In this document: in pieces, positions 21,519-32,085 of the stretch
Numbering within the stretch: position 1 is the first letter of the stretch
How the letters are laid out: every line of letters starts with the position of its first letter
Source: Cordia subcordata
Lineage: Eukaryota > Streptophyta > Magnoliopsida > Boraginales > Cordiaceae
Assembly (NCBI GenBank): GCA_028554755.1
Contig: JAPTOF010000001.1
Location: 37,095,501-37,159,500, forward strand
Length of the DNA: 64,000 nucleotides
Reading direction: 5' to 3'
Notes under the pieces: generated by a model
Told to the model about the DNA's origin: nothing
Databases searched by the model: none
Seen by the model: the letters and a program-made list of their open reading frames with translations, nothing else
Translations under genes and position numbers: made by a program

Positions 21519-22905
21519 ACACCCCCAAACCTTCTCCTTGCTTGTCCTCAAGCAAGCTTAATATTCAATTTTATTTCTAAAGCTAATACAATGGATTGGC
21601 TAAAGGACTGACTCGCTATTAGTATTAATTTGAGAAACATGAAGGGGCATTCCTATTGTGAAGAGATCCCTAAGCCTCTTTGGATCTTCCCTCTACTCAT
21701 AAGGGGTCTCGTTCCTCATGGGAATTTCCCAAGTAGCCAATCCACCACAAACCTAGGATTCTAACTCACGCACTCGGATTATTGATATTTCGTGCTCCCT
21801 CAACTCACATGGCCTTCCTAACATACACCAAGCCTCAAAGATAAGAAGAGAAAGTACACCAACACAATGGTTTTTTATAAGCCTTATTCATATGTCTACA
21901 AAGATGATAACTTGTGCTAAGTTGACATTGTGTCACTTATGCACTTATTCACTAACTTTTAGGTGCCTTTGGCTTTTTCTCTTTTTCACTTCATAGATTT
22001 TTACACCTTTTTGCCCTTCTTTTTTTTTTTTTTTACAATTTCAATTGCTTTGTATTATGTTCTCAAAAAGGAAGAGAAAGAAAAGCTTAGGCATATCAAC
22101 AAGAACCAATCAAGGAAGGGGCACTCACATCAATAACCCCTTTTTTTTTTAACACTCTTTCCTACCAGCTATGGGGTGGCTACAAGGGTTATTCTTTTGA
22201 GGTTCTCACTCCCCACAACTTTTAAGGGCATCCCCACCAAGACTTAGTTTTCAAACCACTCTATTCCTTCCCCCACAATGCTTCTCATCTTCATAAATCA
22301 ATAGAGTCAATCACAAAAGCCAACACAATGATCAACAAAGAAATAAATGACTCTATATGCATCAAATTTGAAAAATTTTCACCATTTATATGCATGATGC
22401 AATTTACCCTAAGTAAAATATAACAAGAAAAACCAAACTCCCACACCCCCAAATCTAAACTTTGCTTGTCCTCAAGCAAAAAGAGCAAAGCACAACAAAA
22501 ACAAGCAAGTCGTCATTACAAAACAAGTAAGGGTGGTGGGGATAGGGTGCAAACAGGGGGGACAAGTGGAGAAAGGATAGATATAACCTTGCATTTTCTT
22601 CAAAGCTTTCCATGCCAACGATAAATCACCATACATCTAATCCTGTAACTCACAATTCATAAACACTCACAAAGAAAACAAGATTAGTAGCATTGCCTAT
22701 GCATACTTGCATTGGCATGAGCAGTGGTGTATCTTATGGGACAAAGGATTGGGATTCACACTTTGGGTTGGGTGCAAGAAAGATAAAAGAAAGAAAATAA
22801 AAAGAAACGAAAGTAAAACCAATGCAAAACTACAAAATTGAACCTAAGTTGCCTCCTAGTAGCGCTAACCACCAAGTCGTCAGCCAGGCAAATACCAGCT
22901 CATCT
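21519..22905 (-). other. non-coding 3' region of the Athila-like element with two PPT-like sites
   Basis: Next to the LTR the minus strand reads GGTTTGGGGGTGT, a good polypurine tract, preceded by a TTGAGGACAAGCAAGG phrase. A second copy of this unit (ttgcttgtcctcaagcaaa with cacccccaaat) lies at about 22,437-22,476, some 0.9 kb upstream. Athila elements often carry an env-like ORF here, but none is left. T-rich runs occur near 22,020 and 22,140. Confidence 0.65.
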
Positions 22906-24000
22906 TCAACTTCCATAGGAGGGATCCTGAAGCTTTAAAACCTCCACACGAGCCATGCTCGGATCATATACGTGCTTCAGGCGTTGCCCATTTACCGTCA
23001 ACTCTCGGTCATCCTTCAAGTCTTTAATCTTGACTGCTCCGGAAGGATAGGCAATCATCACCTCATATGGACCATCCCATCTCGTCTTAAGCTTTCCTGG
23101 AAAGAGTTTCAGTCGTGAGTTAAACAACCAAACTTTATCAAAAGGAGAGAATGATTTCTTAATTATGTGTTTATCATGAATTCTCTTCATCCTATCCTTA
23201 TAAAGTTTAGCGTTCTCATATGCCTCGAATCTAAGCTCTTCCAGTTCCGCTAGGTCTAGCCTCTTTTTCTCACCCGCTCTTGCCAAGTCAAAATTTAGGG
23301 TTTTGATTGCCCAATAAGCTCTATGCTCTAGCTCTACCGGCAAGTGACAAGCTTTACCAAATACTAATCTATACGGAGACATACCAATAGGAGTCTTAAA
23401 GGCGATGCAGTAGGCCCACAAAGCATCATTTAACCTAATAGACCAATCTTTTCTATCGAGCCTAACCGTTTTCTCTAAAATGTGTTTGATCTCTCTATTG
23501 GACACCTCTACTTGTCCACTAGTCTGCGGGTGATAAGGAGTAGCTACCTTATGGGTGACTGAATATTTCCTCAACAAGGCCTCTAAAGTCCTATGGCGAA
23601 AATGCAAACCCCCATCACTAATTAAGACCCTAGGGACTCCAAATCTAGAGAAAATGTTCTCTTTAATAAATTTAACCACTATCCTATGGTCATTAGTCCG
23701 TGTAGAAATAGCCTCAACCCATTTGGACACATAGTCAACGGCCACTAAAATGTACTGACACCCAAAGGAAGGTGGAAATGGACCCATGAAGTCTATACCC
23801 CAAACATCGAACAACTCACAAGGAAGAATAGGGGATAAAGGCATCATGTTTCTCCTAGAGATGGACCCGGATTGTTGACATCTAAAACACTTCTTGTAAT
23901 ATTCCTGGGCGTCCCTAAAGAGAGTAGGCCAAAATAGTCCACTTTGCAAGACCTTCATGCGTCTTCTTCCCACTAAAGTGACCCCCACACCCCTCATCAT
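22906..24000 (-). pseudogene. Athila-like integrase, frameshifted from RT-RNase H
   Basis: An open frame of 364 residues. It begins within the zinc-binding region ([12 protein letters not shown], the CC half of HHCC), then has the core with D in [10 protein letters not shown] in VLISDGG, and E in the [17 protein letters not shown] segment. A GPY-type C-terminus (WDGPYEVM) follows. It would join element cDNA to host DNA. The HH half lies in the previous frame (ends at 23,915), so a single-base shift near 23,960-23,980 separates them. It ends ...LQDPSYGS, the usual Athila pol end. Apart from the shift it looks complete and has all three catalytic acidic residues. Confidence 0.85.
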
Positions 24001-25618
24001 GGCACATGCTCAATACGCTCTCAAACTCCTCCTCAGGCACACACCGGCGAATCATTTGATCCGCACACACTTTGAAAAGATAGGGATCCTCCCAGAAGAA
24101 ATGCCTAACTTGTGCTAGGAACCTATCTTTTTCTCTTTTCTCCCAATGGGAAGGAAAACGCCCTGTGGCAAGATAATTGACAATATGAGCGAACCAAGGT
24201 GTGTGATAGGAGATAGCAAATAATTGCTCATCGGGGAATGAATCATGGAAAGGAGTTGGATCACTAGAAGACTCACAAACAAGACGGGAAAGATGATCCG
24301 CCACTAAATTTTCTCTACCCTTCTTATCCCTAATTTCTATGTCAAACTCTTGAAGGAGGAGCAACCACCTAATCAAGCGGGGCTTAGATTCTTTCTTGGA
24401 CAACAAATACTTCAAGGCCGCATGATCGGTGTAGACAATCACTTTGGATCCCAGGATGTATGACCTAAACTTGTCAAGAGAGAAGACTATCACTAGAAGC
24501 TCTTTTTCCGTAGTGGTATAATTCTTTTGCTCTTCATCAAGAGTCTTGCTAGCATAGTATACAACATGGGGCAACTTATCCTTCCTTTGACCTAAAACAG
24601 CTCCTATTGCATAATCGGATGTATCACACATAACCTCAAATGGGAGATTGTAGTTAGGTGGTTGGATAATTGGGGATGTAGACAATAAGGATTTAAGCCT
24701 ATTGAAAGCTCTAACATATTCATCATGAAAGTCGAAAGGAACATCTTGTGCTAGGAGCCTAGACAAAGGGCATGCAATGTGACTAAAATCCTTAATGAAT
24801 CTACAGTAAAATCCTACATGTCCTAGAAAAGATCTAACATCCTTAACACACTTAGGGACGAGCAACTTTTCAATTAATTCAACCTTAGCTGGGTCGACTT
24901 GAATTCCATTAGATGATACAACATGACCCAACACTATTCCTCGTTGCACCATGAAGTGGGATTTCTCCCAACTTAACACTAGGTACTTCTCCACACATCG
25001 GTCTAAGACTAAGGAGCGATGACTCAAGCACTCATCAAAGCTATCTCCAAAGACTAAGAAATCATCCATGAAAATCTCTAAATGTCTCTCAATCATGTCA
25101 CTAAAAATGGCCATCATACATCTCTGAAAAGTCGCTGGGGCATTACGAAGACCGAAAGGCATTCTCCTATAAGCAAAAGTGCCATAGGGACAAGTAAAGA
25201 TGGTTTTTTCCTGGTTCTCGGGAAACACAGGGATCTGGTTATATCCCGAATAGCCATCTAGAAAACAATAGTAGCTATGCCCAGCTACTCTATCTAGGAT
25301 CTGGTCTAAAAAAGGCAATGGGAAATGATCCTTCCTAGTTTTAGAGTTGAGCTTCCTATAGTCTATACAAACTCTCCATCCCGTGGGAGTACGTGTAGGG
25401 ATAAGCTCTCCTCTCTCATTCTCCACAACTGTGATCCCGGACTTCTTAGGGATAACTTGGACCGAGCTAACCCACTCACTGTTGGAGATTGGATAAATAA
25501 TGCCTGCATCTAAAAGCTTAATGATCTCCTTCTTAACTACTTCGCTCATGTGTGGGTTTAGCCTTCTTTGCATCTCCCTAGAAGGAATGGCTCCATCTTC
25601 AAGGTGAATACGATGCAT
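23915..25618 (-). pseudogene. Athila-like reverse transcriptase and RNase H
   Basis: 567 residues without a stop. The N-terminus MHRIHLEDG...[15 protein letters not shown] leads into the RT palm: [23 protein letters not shown], then FMDDFLVFG as the catalytic box (FMDD in place of YMDD). RNase H follows with [21 protein letters not shown] and [11 protein letters not shown], then [17 protein letters not shown], and the start of the integrase zinc finger. The upstream frame ends at 25,558 and overlaps this one, so a one-base shift near 25,620-25,640 breaks the join to the protease part. The coding sequence itself is well preserved, consistent with a fairly young insertion. Confidence 0.88.
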
Positions 25619-26988
25619 ACAAACAGAGGGTCTATACCTCGCAAATCATCAATTTTCCACCCTATAGCCTTCCTGTGTTTCCTAAGGACCTCTAAGAGAC
25701 GCTTCTCATTCTCACTAGAAAGATCGGAAGCTATGATGACCGGAAGGGTCTCACTAGAGCCTAGGAATGCATACTTCAAATGATCCAGAAGGGGTTTGAG
25801 CTCTAAAGAAGGGCTAGGCTTAACCAAGGGGGGCTTAGCCTCAGCATCATCAATGCGTTCATCATTAGAACTGGGACTAAAAGGATTAACCTCAAGTGAC
25901 TTATTAATCAAATAGCTCTCAATCAAGGAAGTAGAAGCTATACATTTCTTCTCTACGGTCTCCAAATCAAAACTAGAAATCAATTCCTCAAATTTCCTCA
26001 AATTATTTCCATCAGTCATAGTCTTTTCCATAAAATCCTCAATGCAAGAATCAATCACATCCATTCTAAAGCACTCTTCTCCATCCTCCTCTCCTATACT
26101 CGCCCTATTTATCGCCTCTGCAACCTTCATAGTGGATTTCAAATTCCCAAATTTCATCTTCAATACCCCCGACCTACAATGGATAATAGCATCTACGGTG
26201 GCAAGGAAGGGGCGACCTAGAAGAATGGGTGTAGAATGTCTAGAGTCGTGTCCCGAATCCATATCTAACACTATGAAGTCAACAGGGTACACAAACTCAC
26301 CTACCTGAACCATAACGTCCTCTATCACACCCTTAGGTCTACGCTCAGACCTATCAGCTAGCTGAAGAGTAACATACGTGGGAGACAACTCACCTAGACC
26401 TAGCTACTGATAGACAGAGTAGGGAATAAGATTCACACTAGATCCTAAATCTAATAAGGCGTGATCAATTTGTGTCTCACGGATCCTACAAGGAATGGTG
26501 AAGGCTCCGGGGTCACTCATCTTGTGCGGAAGGCCCAAGGTACAAATGCTACTCACCTTCTCGGTAAGCCTCACCTTCTTAGGAATTTTCGATGACTTAC
26601 GTTTCCTTGTGCAAAGATCCTTAAAGAACTCAGAGTAAGATGGGATGGAAGTGATCGCATCTATCAAAGGAAGATTGACCTTAAGATCTTTGAGATGCTC
26701 TAAAATCTTGAAGAACCTAGAATCCTCACTAGGTGCAGGTCTCTCCAAAGCGGATGGAAAAGGAACTCTAGGCTCTATATCTATAGATACATGGGAGTCA
26801 TCCATGGGCTCTTTTCCCTCCCTATCTGGTCGGGAAGTACTAATCTCACCCTGATCTCTAATGGTCTCATTTCTCTCAACAGAACTCTCTCTAGAATTTC
26901 CCCCAACAAGGTTACCATACTGTGCTTGAGGCTCGGAAGGACCACTAGGTGCAGGCACTGCAGAGTCAACTCCTACCCTATTATCCAC
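25558..26988 (-). pseudogene. Athila-like gag C-terminal part, protease and linker
   Basis: The frame starts directly at the LTR edge (codon GTG at 26,988, not a true start) and reads MDNRVGVDS..., a mid-gag segment. Then come FFKILEHLKDLKVNLPL and SYSEFFKDLCTRKRK, typical of the region before the protease, and the aspartic protease site ALLDLGSSVNLIP (D-L-G, as usual in Athila). One TAG at 26,404-26,406 interrupts it. The same frame continues 26,388-25,558 with VQVGEFVYPVDFIVLD and ILLGRPFLAT, ending in a frameshift before RT. The first half of gag (capsid) is absent. Confidence 0.8.
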
Positions 26989-28745
26989 TGATGTCTTCTT
27001 TCGAGTGCAAGCTTTAAAAGACCCACAAGCGTACGGATGTGCAATATAGTGTATACGAGTGCAGGTGTCGAACTACAAGGAGGCATGAATGATGTGAATG
27101 AATTCTATGCTTGGTATCCTAAAAGTGCCAAAGAGAAAGATCTAAACTATATATATTTCTTTTCTTTTGGATTTTGGATTGTCGGGAGCTCTATGTAAAT
27201 GAAATAAAACTAAACTATGAATAAAAACAAATGGAAACGCAAGTTGATTAAGAGGAAACTAACAATTGGAAAGGGATTAGGGTGACTTTGGCTTATGAAT
27301 GGGTAATTCTATACTCAAATGCTATGGGATTAAGGGATGCTGGCTAACTCTCATAATTGCTCTTAACTAGGTTGCTAATTAGTGTCCTGATTTCCCCCTA
27401 GGACTCGGTGCGGGTCCGTCCCTAGGCGACGTCTCATAGAGCTACGGCGTGGTCCTTATGACCTAAGGCCTCAAGAGTGACTAAATAACTTCCTAGGTGG
27501 CTTAGAATGAACCTACCTAAGTACCTAAACCGTTGGTTGGGTTTAAAGCCAAGACCTAGTGTTGCTAAGGTCGATTAAATCTATCCTGAAACCTATTGGT
27601 TGGATTTAAAGCCAAAGGAGACTCGACCTAGACTAGCCCTAAATTATGCTTCGTCATTCTAAGGTCACTACAGCAGGATTTCACTTGCTAGTGCGTGCAA
27701 AAATATGCGCTATTGAAGTTATGCTCGTTACTAGGCATGCTAATACGTATATAGACATGAATAAAAGCACTACCCACTTCATAGCATCCACATATAAACA
27801 CATAGACATGAGTATAACATGGATTAGATTTGTTTAGTAACAAACAAACTTCAATTTGTATACATGTTACTCATCTAGGCATTTAATCAAACACATAGAC
27901 ATGAATGAAAGAACACCCAATTAAACAAGACAAATCAAAACATATATATATATATATATATATTCAGCCATCATATCCCATATCATAAGAGTATAAAATC
28001 AACCCATTACATAAGTTTAATCACCCTATACAAATCTACTCGAGCATAATGGAAAATAGAATGAAAGAGATATAACGAAACTCCCCTTTCATCCTAGCTA
28101 ATCTTGACTGCAGCTTTTGAATAAATTTGCTCCAAAAGATTGTTGAATCCTCTAACTCAAGCTTGGTTCTTGATGAAAAGTGTGTGAAAAGGGTGTGTGA
28201 GGCGGCTAGAGAATAGGGTTAAGTGTGTGTGAGGTTTAGGTGTGAAGTGTGTGTGTGGCTCCTTTTTTTTAATCCTGCTCCGCATCGAGCTTTATTTATA
28301 GGTTTGCACATAGCCGGTCGATCGACTTTCTACTAGGGCTCTCTAGAGTGACCGGTCGACCGGCTCTTGAAGGGGGGTCGTCCGGCTTTTCGATGGATCT
28401 TTCTGGAGTGGCCGGTCGACCTTCTCTTCTTCCTTGGTCGTCCAGCTGACTTCCTTCATCCAATTTTTCGTCTTTTCGGCCTTTAGTCTTCTCTCTTAGA
28501 CCTGTGCATGTCCTATCTTCATCACCTTTCATCGTCCAATCTTTGTCTTAGCCCGGAGTTCACCTAAATCATTGAAAACAAGCAATTAGTGTAGCAATTT
28601 ACCTCTTAAACTCAATATGCACATTTGTTCACGCTTAAGCCTATTCCTATCAAAAGTAATACACTAATGCATCATTATAAGCATTCAACACCTCTAACAT
28701 ATAAGTAAATGGCAATGCAAACACACACCAAATCACAACTCATCA
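26989..28745 (-). repeat. 5' LTR of the Athila-like element
   Basis: 1757 bp, same TGATGTC...CTCATCA ends as the partner LTR. It differs by scattered substitutions (seven in the first 190 bp or so by eye), a TA microsatellite expansion at 27,945-27,963, and two 13-nt gaps inside the GTCGACC motif cluster at 28,312-28,440. On its inner (left) side no tRNA-complementary primer site is visible: coding sequence begins at once. Confidence 0.9.
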
Positions 28746-28750
28746 CTTAT

Positions 28751-30250
28751 AAACTTCCAACTTTTCGGTAGATCTTTACGAGTCTCTTTTGTCTCAATGT
28801 TTCCTTCGTTTAAGCATTTTCCACTTTCTATTTTGGCTTGAGACTCCTTTTCTTGATGTTCTTCTTCTTGCTTTGTATCTTCTTGTCTTCTTGGGATCTC
28901 TTTGTCTTTTGGAGATAAATCTTCAAGTGTAGTCTTCTCCAATAGGCAACCTACATCATCAACTTCCTTTCTTGGCTCAAATGGGTTAGTCTCATCAAAT
29001 GTAACATCCATAAATTCTTCCATTACAAGAGTTCTTTTATTATAAACTCTATAAACTTTACTTTTTATGGAATAACAAAAAATATGCCTTTATCTGATTT
29101 AGCATCAAATTTCCTTAAGTGATCTTTAGTATTTAGGATAAAACATTTACAACCAAACACTTTGAAATATGAAATTTTAGGTGTTTTTCTATGCCATAGT
29201 TCATATGGAGTTTTATTTAAAATAGATCTAATTAAAACTCTATTTTGCACATAACATGCGATGTTTATGGCTTCACTCTAAAAATGTGTTGGCAAGTTGT
29301 GTTCTTTTAGCATAATTCTGGCCATTTCTTGTAATGTACGATTCTTCCTCTCTACTACCCCATTTTGTTGAGGAGTTTGAGGGGCCGAAAAGTTGTGTTC
29401 TATGCCATGCTCATCACAAAAATGCATAAAAGGAGCGTTCACATATTCCGTGTCATTATCACTAAGAATGCAAGTTATAAAATAGCCTGTCTCATTTTGC
29501 ACTTTTCTGCGCAATCCTACAAATTCATTGAAGGCTTCATTTTTATGTGCAAGAAACATGACCTATGTAAACCTAGTATAGTCATCTACAACAACAAAAG
29601 GATATCTAGAACCTCCTAAGCTAGCTACATCAATTAGTCTAAATAAGTCCATATGCAATAATTGTAATGCTATATTAGTTAAAACTTTGTTGAAGGGTTT
29701 GAAAGATGTCTTGTGTTGTTTCCCTAGTTGAAAAGCATCATAAATTTTATCCTTTTCAAATTTTAGTTTTGGTAAGTCTCTGACTAAATCATGTTTTGAT
29801 AAATCATTTAGTAAACTCATGCTAGCATGTTCTAATCTTCTATGTCATAACCAAGCATTATCATGCACAACTGACAAACATTTAATATGTCGACACACAA
29901 GTTGATCAATTTCAACAGAGTAGACATTTTTATTTCTTTTAGCTACAAATGACACATTGTCGTTACCATATTCATGTACAATGCAACTAGAGGATTGAAA
30001 TACTACCTTATGACCTTTATCACGTAATTGATTTATACTAAGTAGATTGAATTTAAAACCTTCTACAAGTAAGACATTGTGTACAGTAAGAGAATTTTCA
30101 TTACCAATGCTTCCTTTTCCAATTATTTTTCCTTTGCTATTGTCATCAAAGGAAACATCTCCTCCTTTTGTTTTCTTCAATTTATAGAAGAGTGACCGAG
30201 TTCCCCGTCATGTGTTTGGAACAACCATTATCCAAAATCCACTTCATCTT
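28751..30250 (-). pseudogene. Ty1/copia protease and integrase
   Basis: Reading leftward: the protease site at about 30,205-30,245 (WILDNGCSKHMTG, with N where the family has S after the catalytic D), the region 30,180-29,845 (LLSINQLRDKGHKVVF), the integrase zinc-finger start (HRRLEHAS, about 29,820-29,848), LHMDLF with the first catalytic D, LSDNDTEYVN with the second, and QQNGVVERKNRTLQEMAR with the E. Then KTPYELWHRKTP and a connector rich in Glu/Lys (29,023-28,751). Stops at about 29,836, 29,560 and 29,279 fall where Trp is expected. A one-base shift near 29,070 breaks the connector. The gypsy LTR begins immediately after ...SWKFI. Confidence 0.85.
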
Positions 30251-30409
30251 GCTAGTTTTGCTCTTATTGCATACCTACACACATGAAATTCAAATACAGC
30301 TATTTATTGCAGGGTCCCCAACGCCTTGGGTCCTTGACGTTAGTTTCAATTTTTGGCCTTAACAACCTATTTTTTGGGTCTTTGCCAATGTGAGACATAT
30401 GATCCTCTA

Positions 30410-32020
30410 TCACGAAGTTTCCATAATAGCAATAAGTCTATATGTGTCCTTTCTTTTCACAATATGTGCAAATAACGTTTGACTTTGGTAAGGTGGAAGA
30501 GGTAAATGTAGAGGCTTTGACAAAATAAGTTTTGAAATATTTTTTGTTAATGTTTGGTCTATACCCAATTCCATTTTTATTAAAGGCCATTCTTTGGCAT
30601 TCAAGGAGTTTTTCAAAGTTCTCCTTGCTATTTGTAAATTTTTGAATAATCCCATTTAAATCCATATTTTTATTTTTCAAATCCATGACTTCTTTTTCAA
30701 ACTTCACAAAATCTTCGGCATATGAGTCATTTTCTTTTTCCAAGATTCCAATTTTCTCAATGAGAGAAACATTTTTCTTTTCTAAAATTTCTTTTTCATC
30801 AAAAGCACGTTTTAATTTTCTATGCATTTGCTTATTTTTTGCTAAAGCTAAAGATAAATCATCATATAATTTAACAAATGCATTCTTTAGTTCATCAAAG
30901 CTATATTCTTCTTTCTCTTCTTCACTAGATGAATAATAAATAGATGGAGAAGGTGAAGATTATACCTCATTCTCATTGGCCATGAGACAAAAGTTTGTTA
31001 CCTTATGTTGCTCTTCCATATACTCTTCACTTTCGGAGGTGTCCCAAGTGACCTTGAGTGCTTTGCCTTTCTTCTTCTTTGCTAGTTTTGGACAATTTGC
31101 TTTGATATGTCTCGGTTTATTGCAATTGAAGCGTTTGAGTTCATCATTTCTTGTTTCCTCTAATTTCTTGAACTCTTTGGCTTCTCTTCCTTTTTTCTTC
31201 CAATTGCTATTATTGCTTGAGGAGGCTCCTTTTTTCATTCTTCTAAACTTCATAAATATTTTGAAATTTCGAGCAAGGAGTGCAATCTTCTCATCTTCTG
31301 GGTCCTCATCATCTTTTTGATCTTCGCTTGATGTATATTTTGATGCAACATTTGCAATGGACTTCTTCATTTTTCTATCTTCCTCTTTATGGTCCTTTAT
31401 TTCAAGTTCATGAGTCATAAGTAACCCAATAAGCTCGTTGAGCTCCAACATGTTTAGATCCTTGGCTTTCTTCATTGCCGTCACTTTTGGTTACCATGAT
31501 GATGGCAAACTCCTTAGCACCTTCCTTACTTTCTCTACATTTGGATAGTCTTTTCCAACTACCTTCAATCCATTAGTAATCTCAACAAATTTAAAGAACA
31601 TTTGCTCAATACTTTCGTTAGGAAGCATTTTAAATAATTCATATCTATGTCCAAACATAGCAATTCTAGATTCTTTTACTTGGCTAGTCCCTGTATAGGT
31701 TACTTCTAATTGGCCCCCAAGTTCCTTAGCCGAAGCACACCCATTACCCTTGCAAACTCGGTTGCATTCATGGCATTTAACAAATAATGTAAATCTTTTT
31801 TATTTAACTCAAATAGTTTAATATCCTCATCATTCCATTCACTTTCAAGTTTAGGTACTTTCCTATCGCCTTCTAATTTAGTAGACAAGGTAGGTTCATG
31901 TTCTATAATCTTCCAAGCTTTATAATCATGTGATTGTATAAACACTTTCATTCTCATCTTCCAAAATGCATAGTTGGTTTCATAAAAAGGAGGTGCTTGC
32001 CTAATAGAAATCCCCTCCAT
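30410..32020 (-). pseudogene. Ty1/copia gag with coiled coil and zinc knuckles
   Basis: The N-terminus starts MEGISIRQAPPFYETNYAFW, typical of SIRE-type gag (32,020-31,706). The middle (31,484-30,960) holds LNELIGLLMTHELE and a first zinc knuckle reading RFNCNKPRHIKANC, in which the first Cys is Arg and the usual Gly is Arg, so it cannot bind zinc normally. A Lys/Glu-rich coiled-coil stretch follows (30,827-30,560, EKKNVSLIEKIGILEKEND). A second knuckle, CTYCEKKGHI*TYC at about 30,427-30,472, has all metal ligands but an in-frame TAG. Gag would package the element RNA. Several shifts separate these parts. Confidence 0.8.
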
Positions 32021-32068
32021 ATTTGCTAAATGTAATTCTACTAGTTGTTAAACTAAAGGTAGAACCAT

Positions 32069-32081
32069 AGCTCTGATACCA
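32069..32081 (-). other. primer-binding site of the copia element
   Basis: The minus strand reads TGGTATCAGAGCT, the standard complement of the 3' end of initiator-Met tRNA used by plant copia elements. It lies 4 bases inside the LTR end at 32,086. Confidence 0.9.
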
Positions 32082-32085
32082 ATTA

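Larger units (their letters stand above)
19752..28745 (-). mobile_element. Athila-like Ty3/gypsy retrotransposon nested in copia pol
   Basis: Two LTRs (19,752-21,518 and 26,989-28,745) flank protease, RT, RNase H and integrase in the gypsy order on the minus strand. The target duplication CTTAT is exact (19,747-19,751 and 28,746-28,750). The host frame is interrupted between integrase and RT of the copia element: ...SWKFI on one side, RNYPQDQ on the other. LTR length near 1.76 kb, the DLGSSVN protease motif, FMDD reverse transcriptase and absence of a chromodomain fit Athila. The N-terminal gag half and the PBS are missing, and pol carries one stop and two frameshifts. LTRs differ by a few percent by eye, so it is younger than its host element. 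Confidence 0.9.

Noticed and set aside
20409..27837. The same 63-residue frame in both Athila LTRs (20,409-20,600 and 27,646-27,837)
   Set aside because: The duplication reflects the LTR pair. The peptide has no motif and lies in a non-coding LTR.
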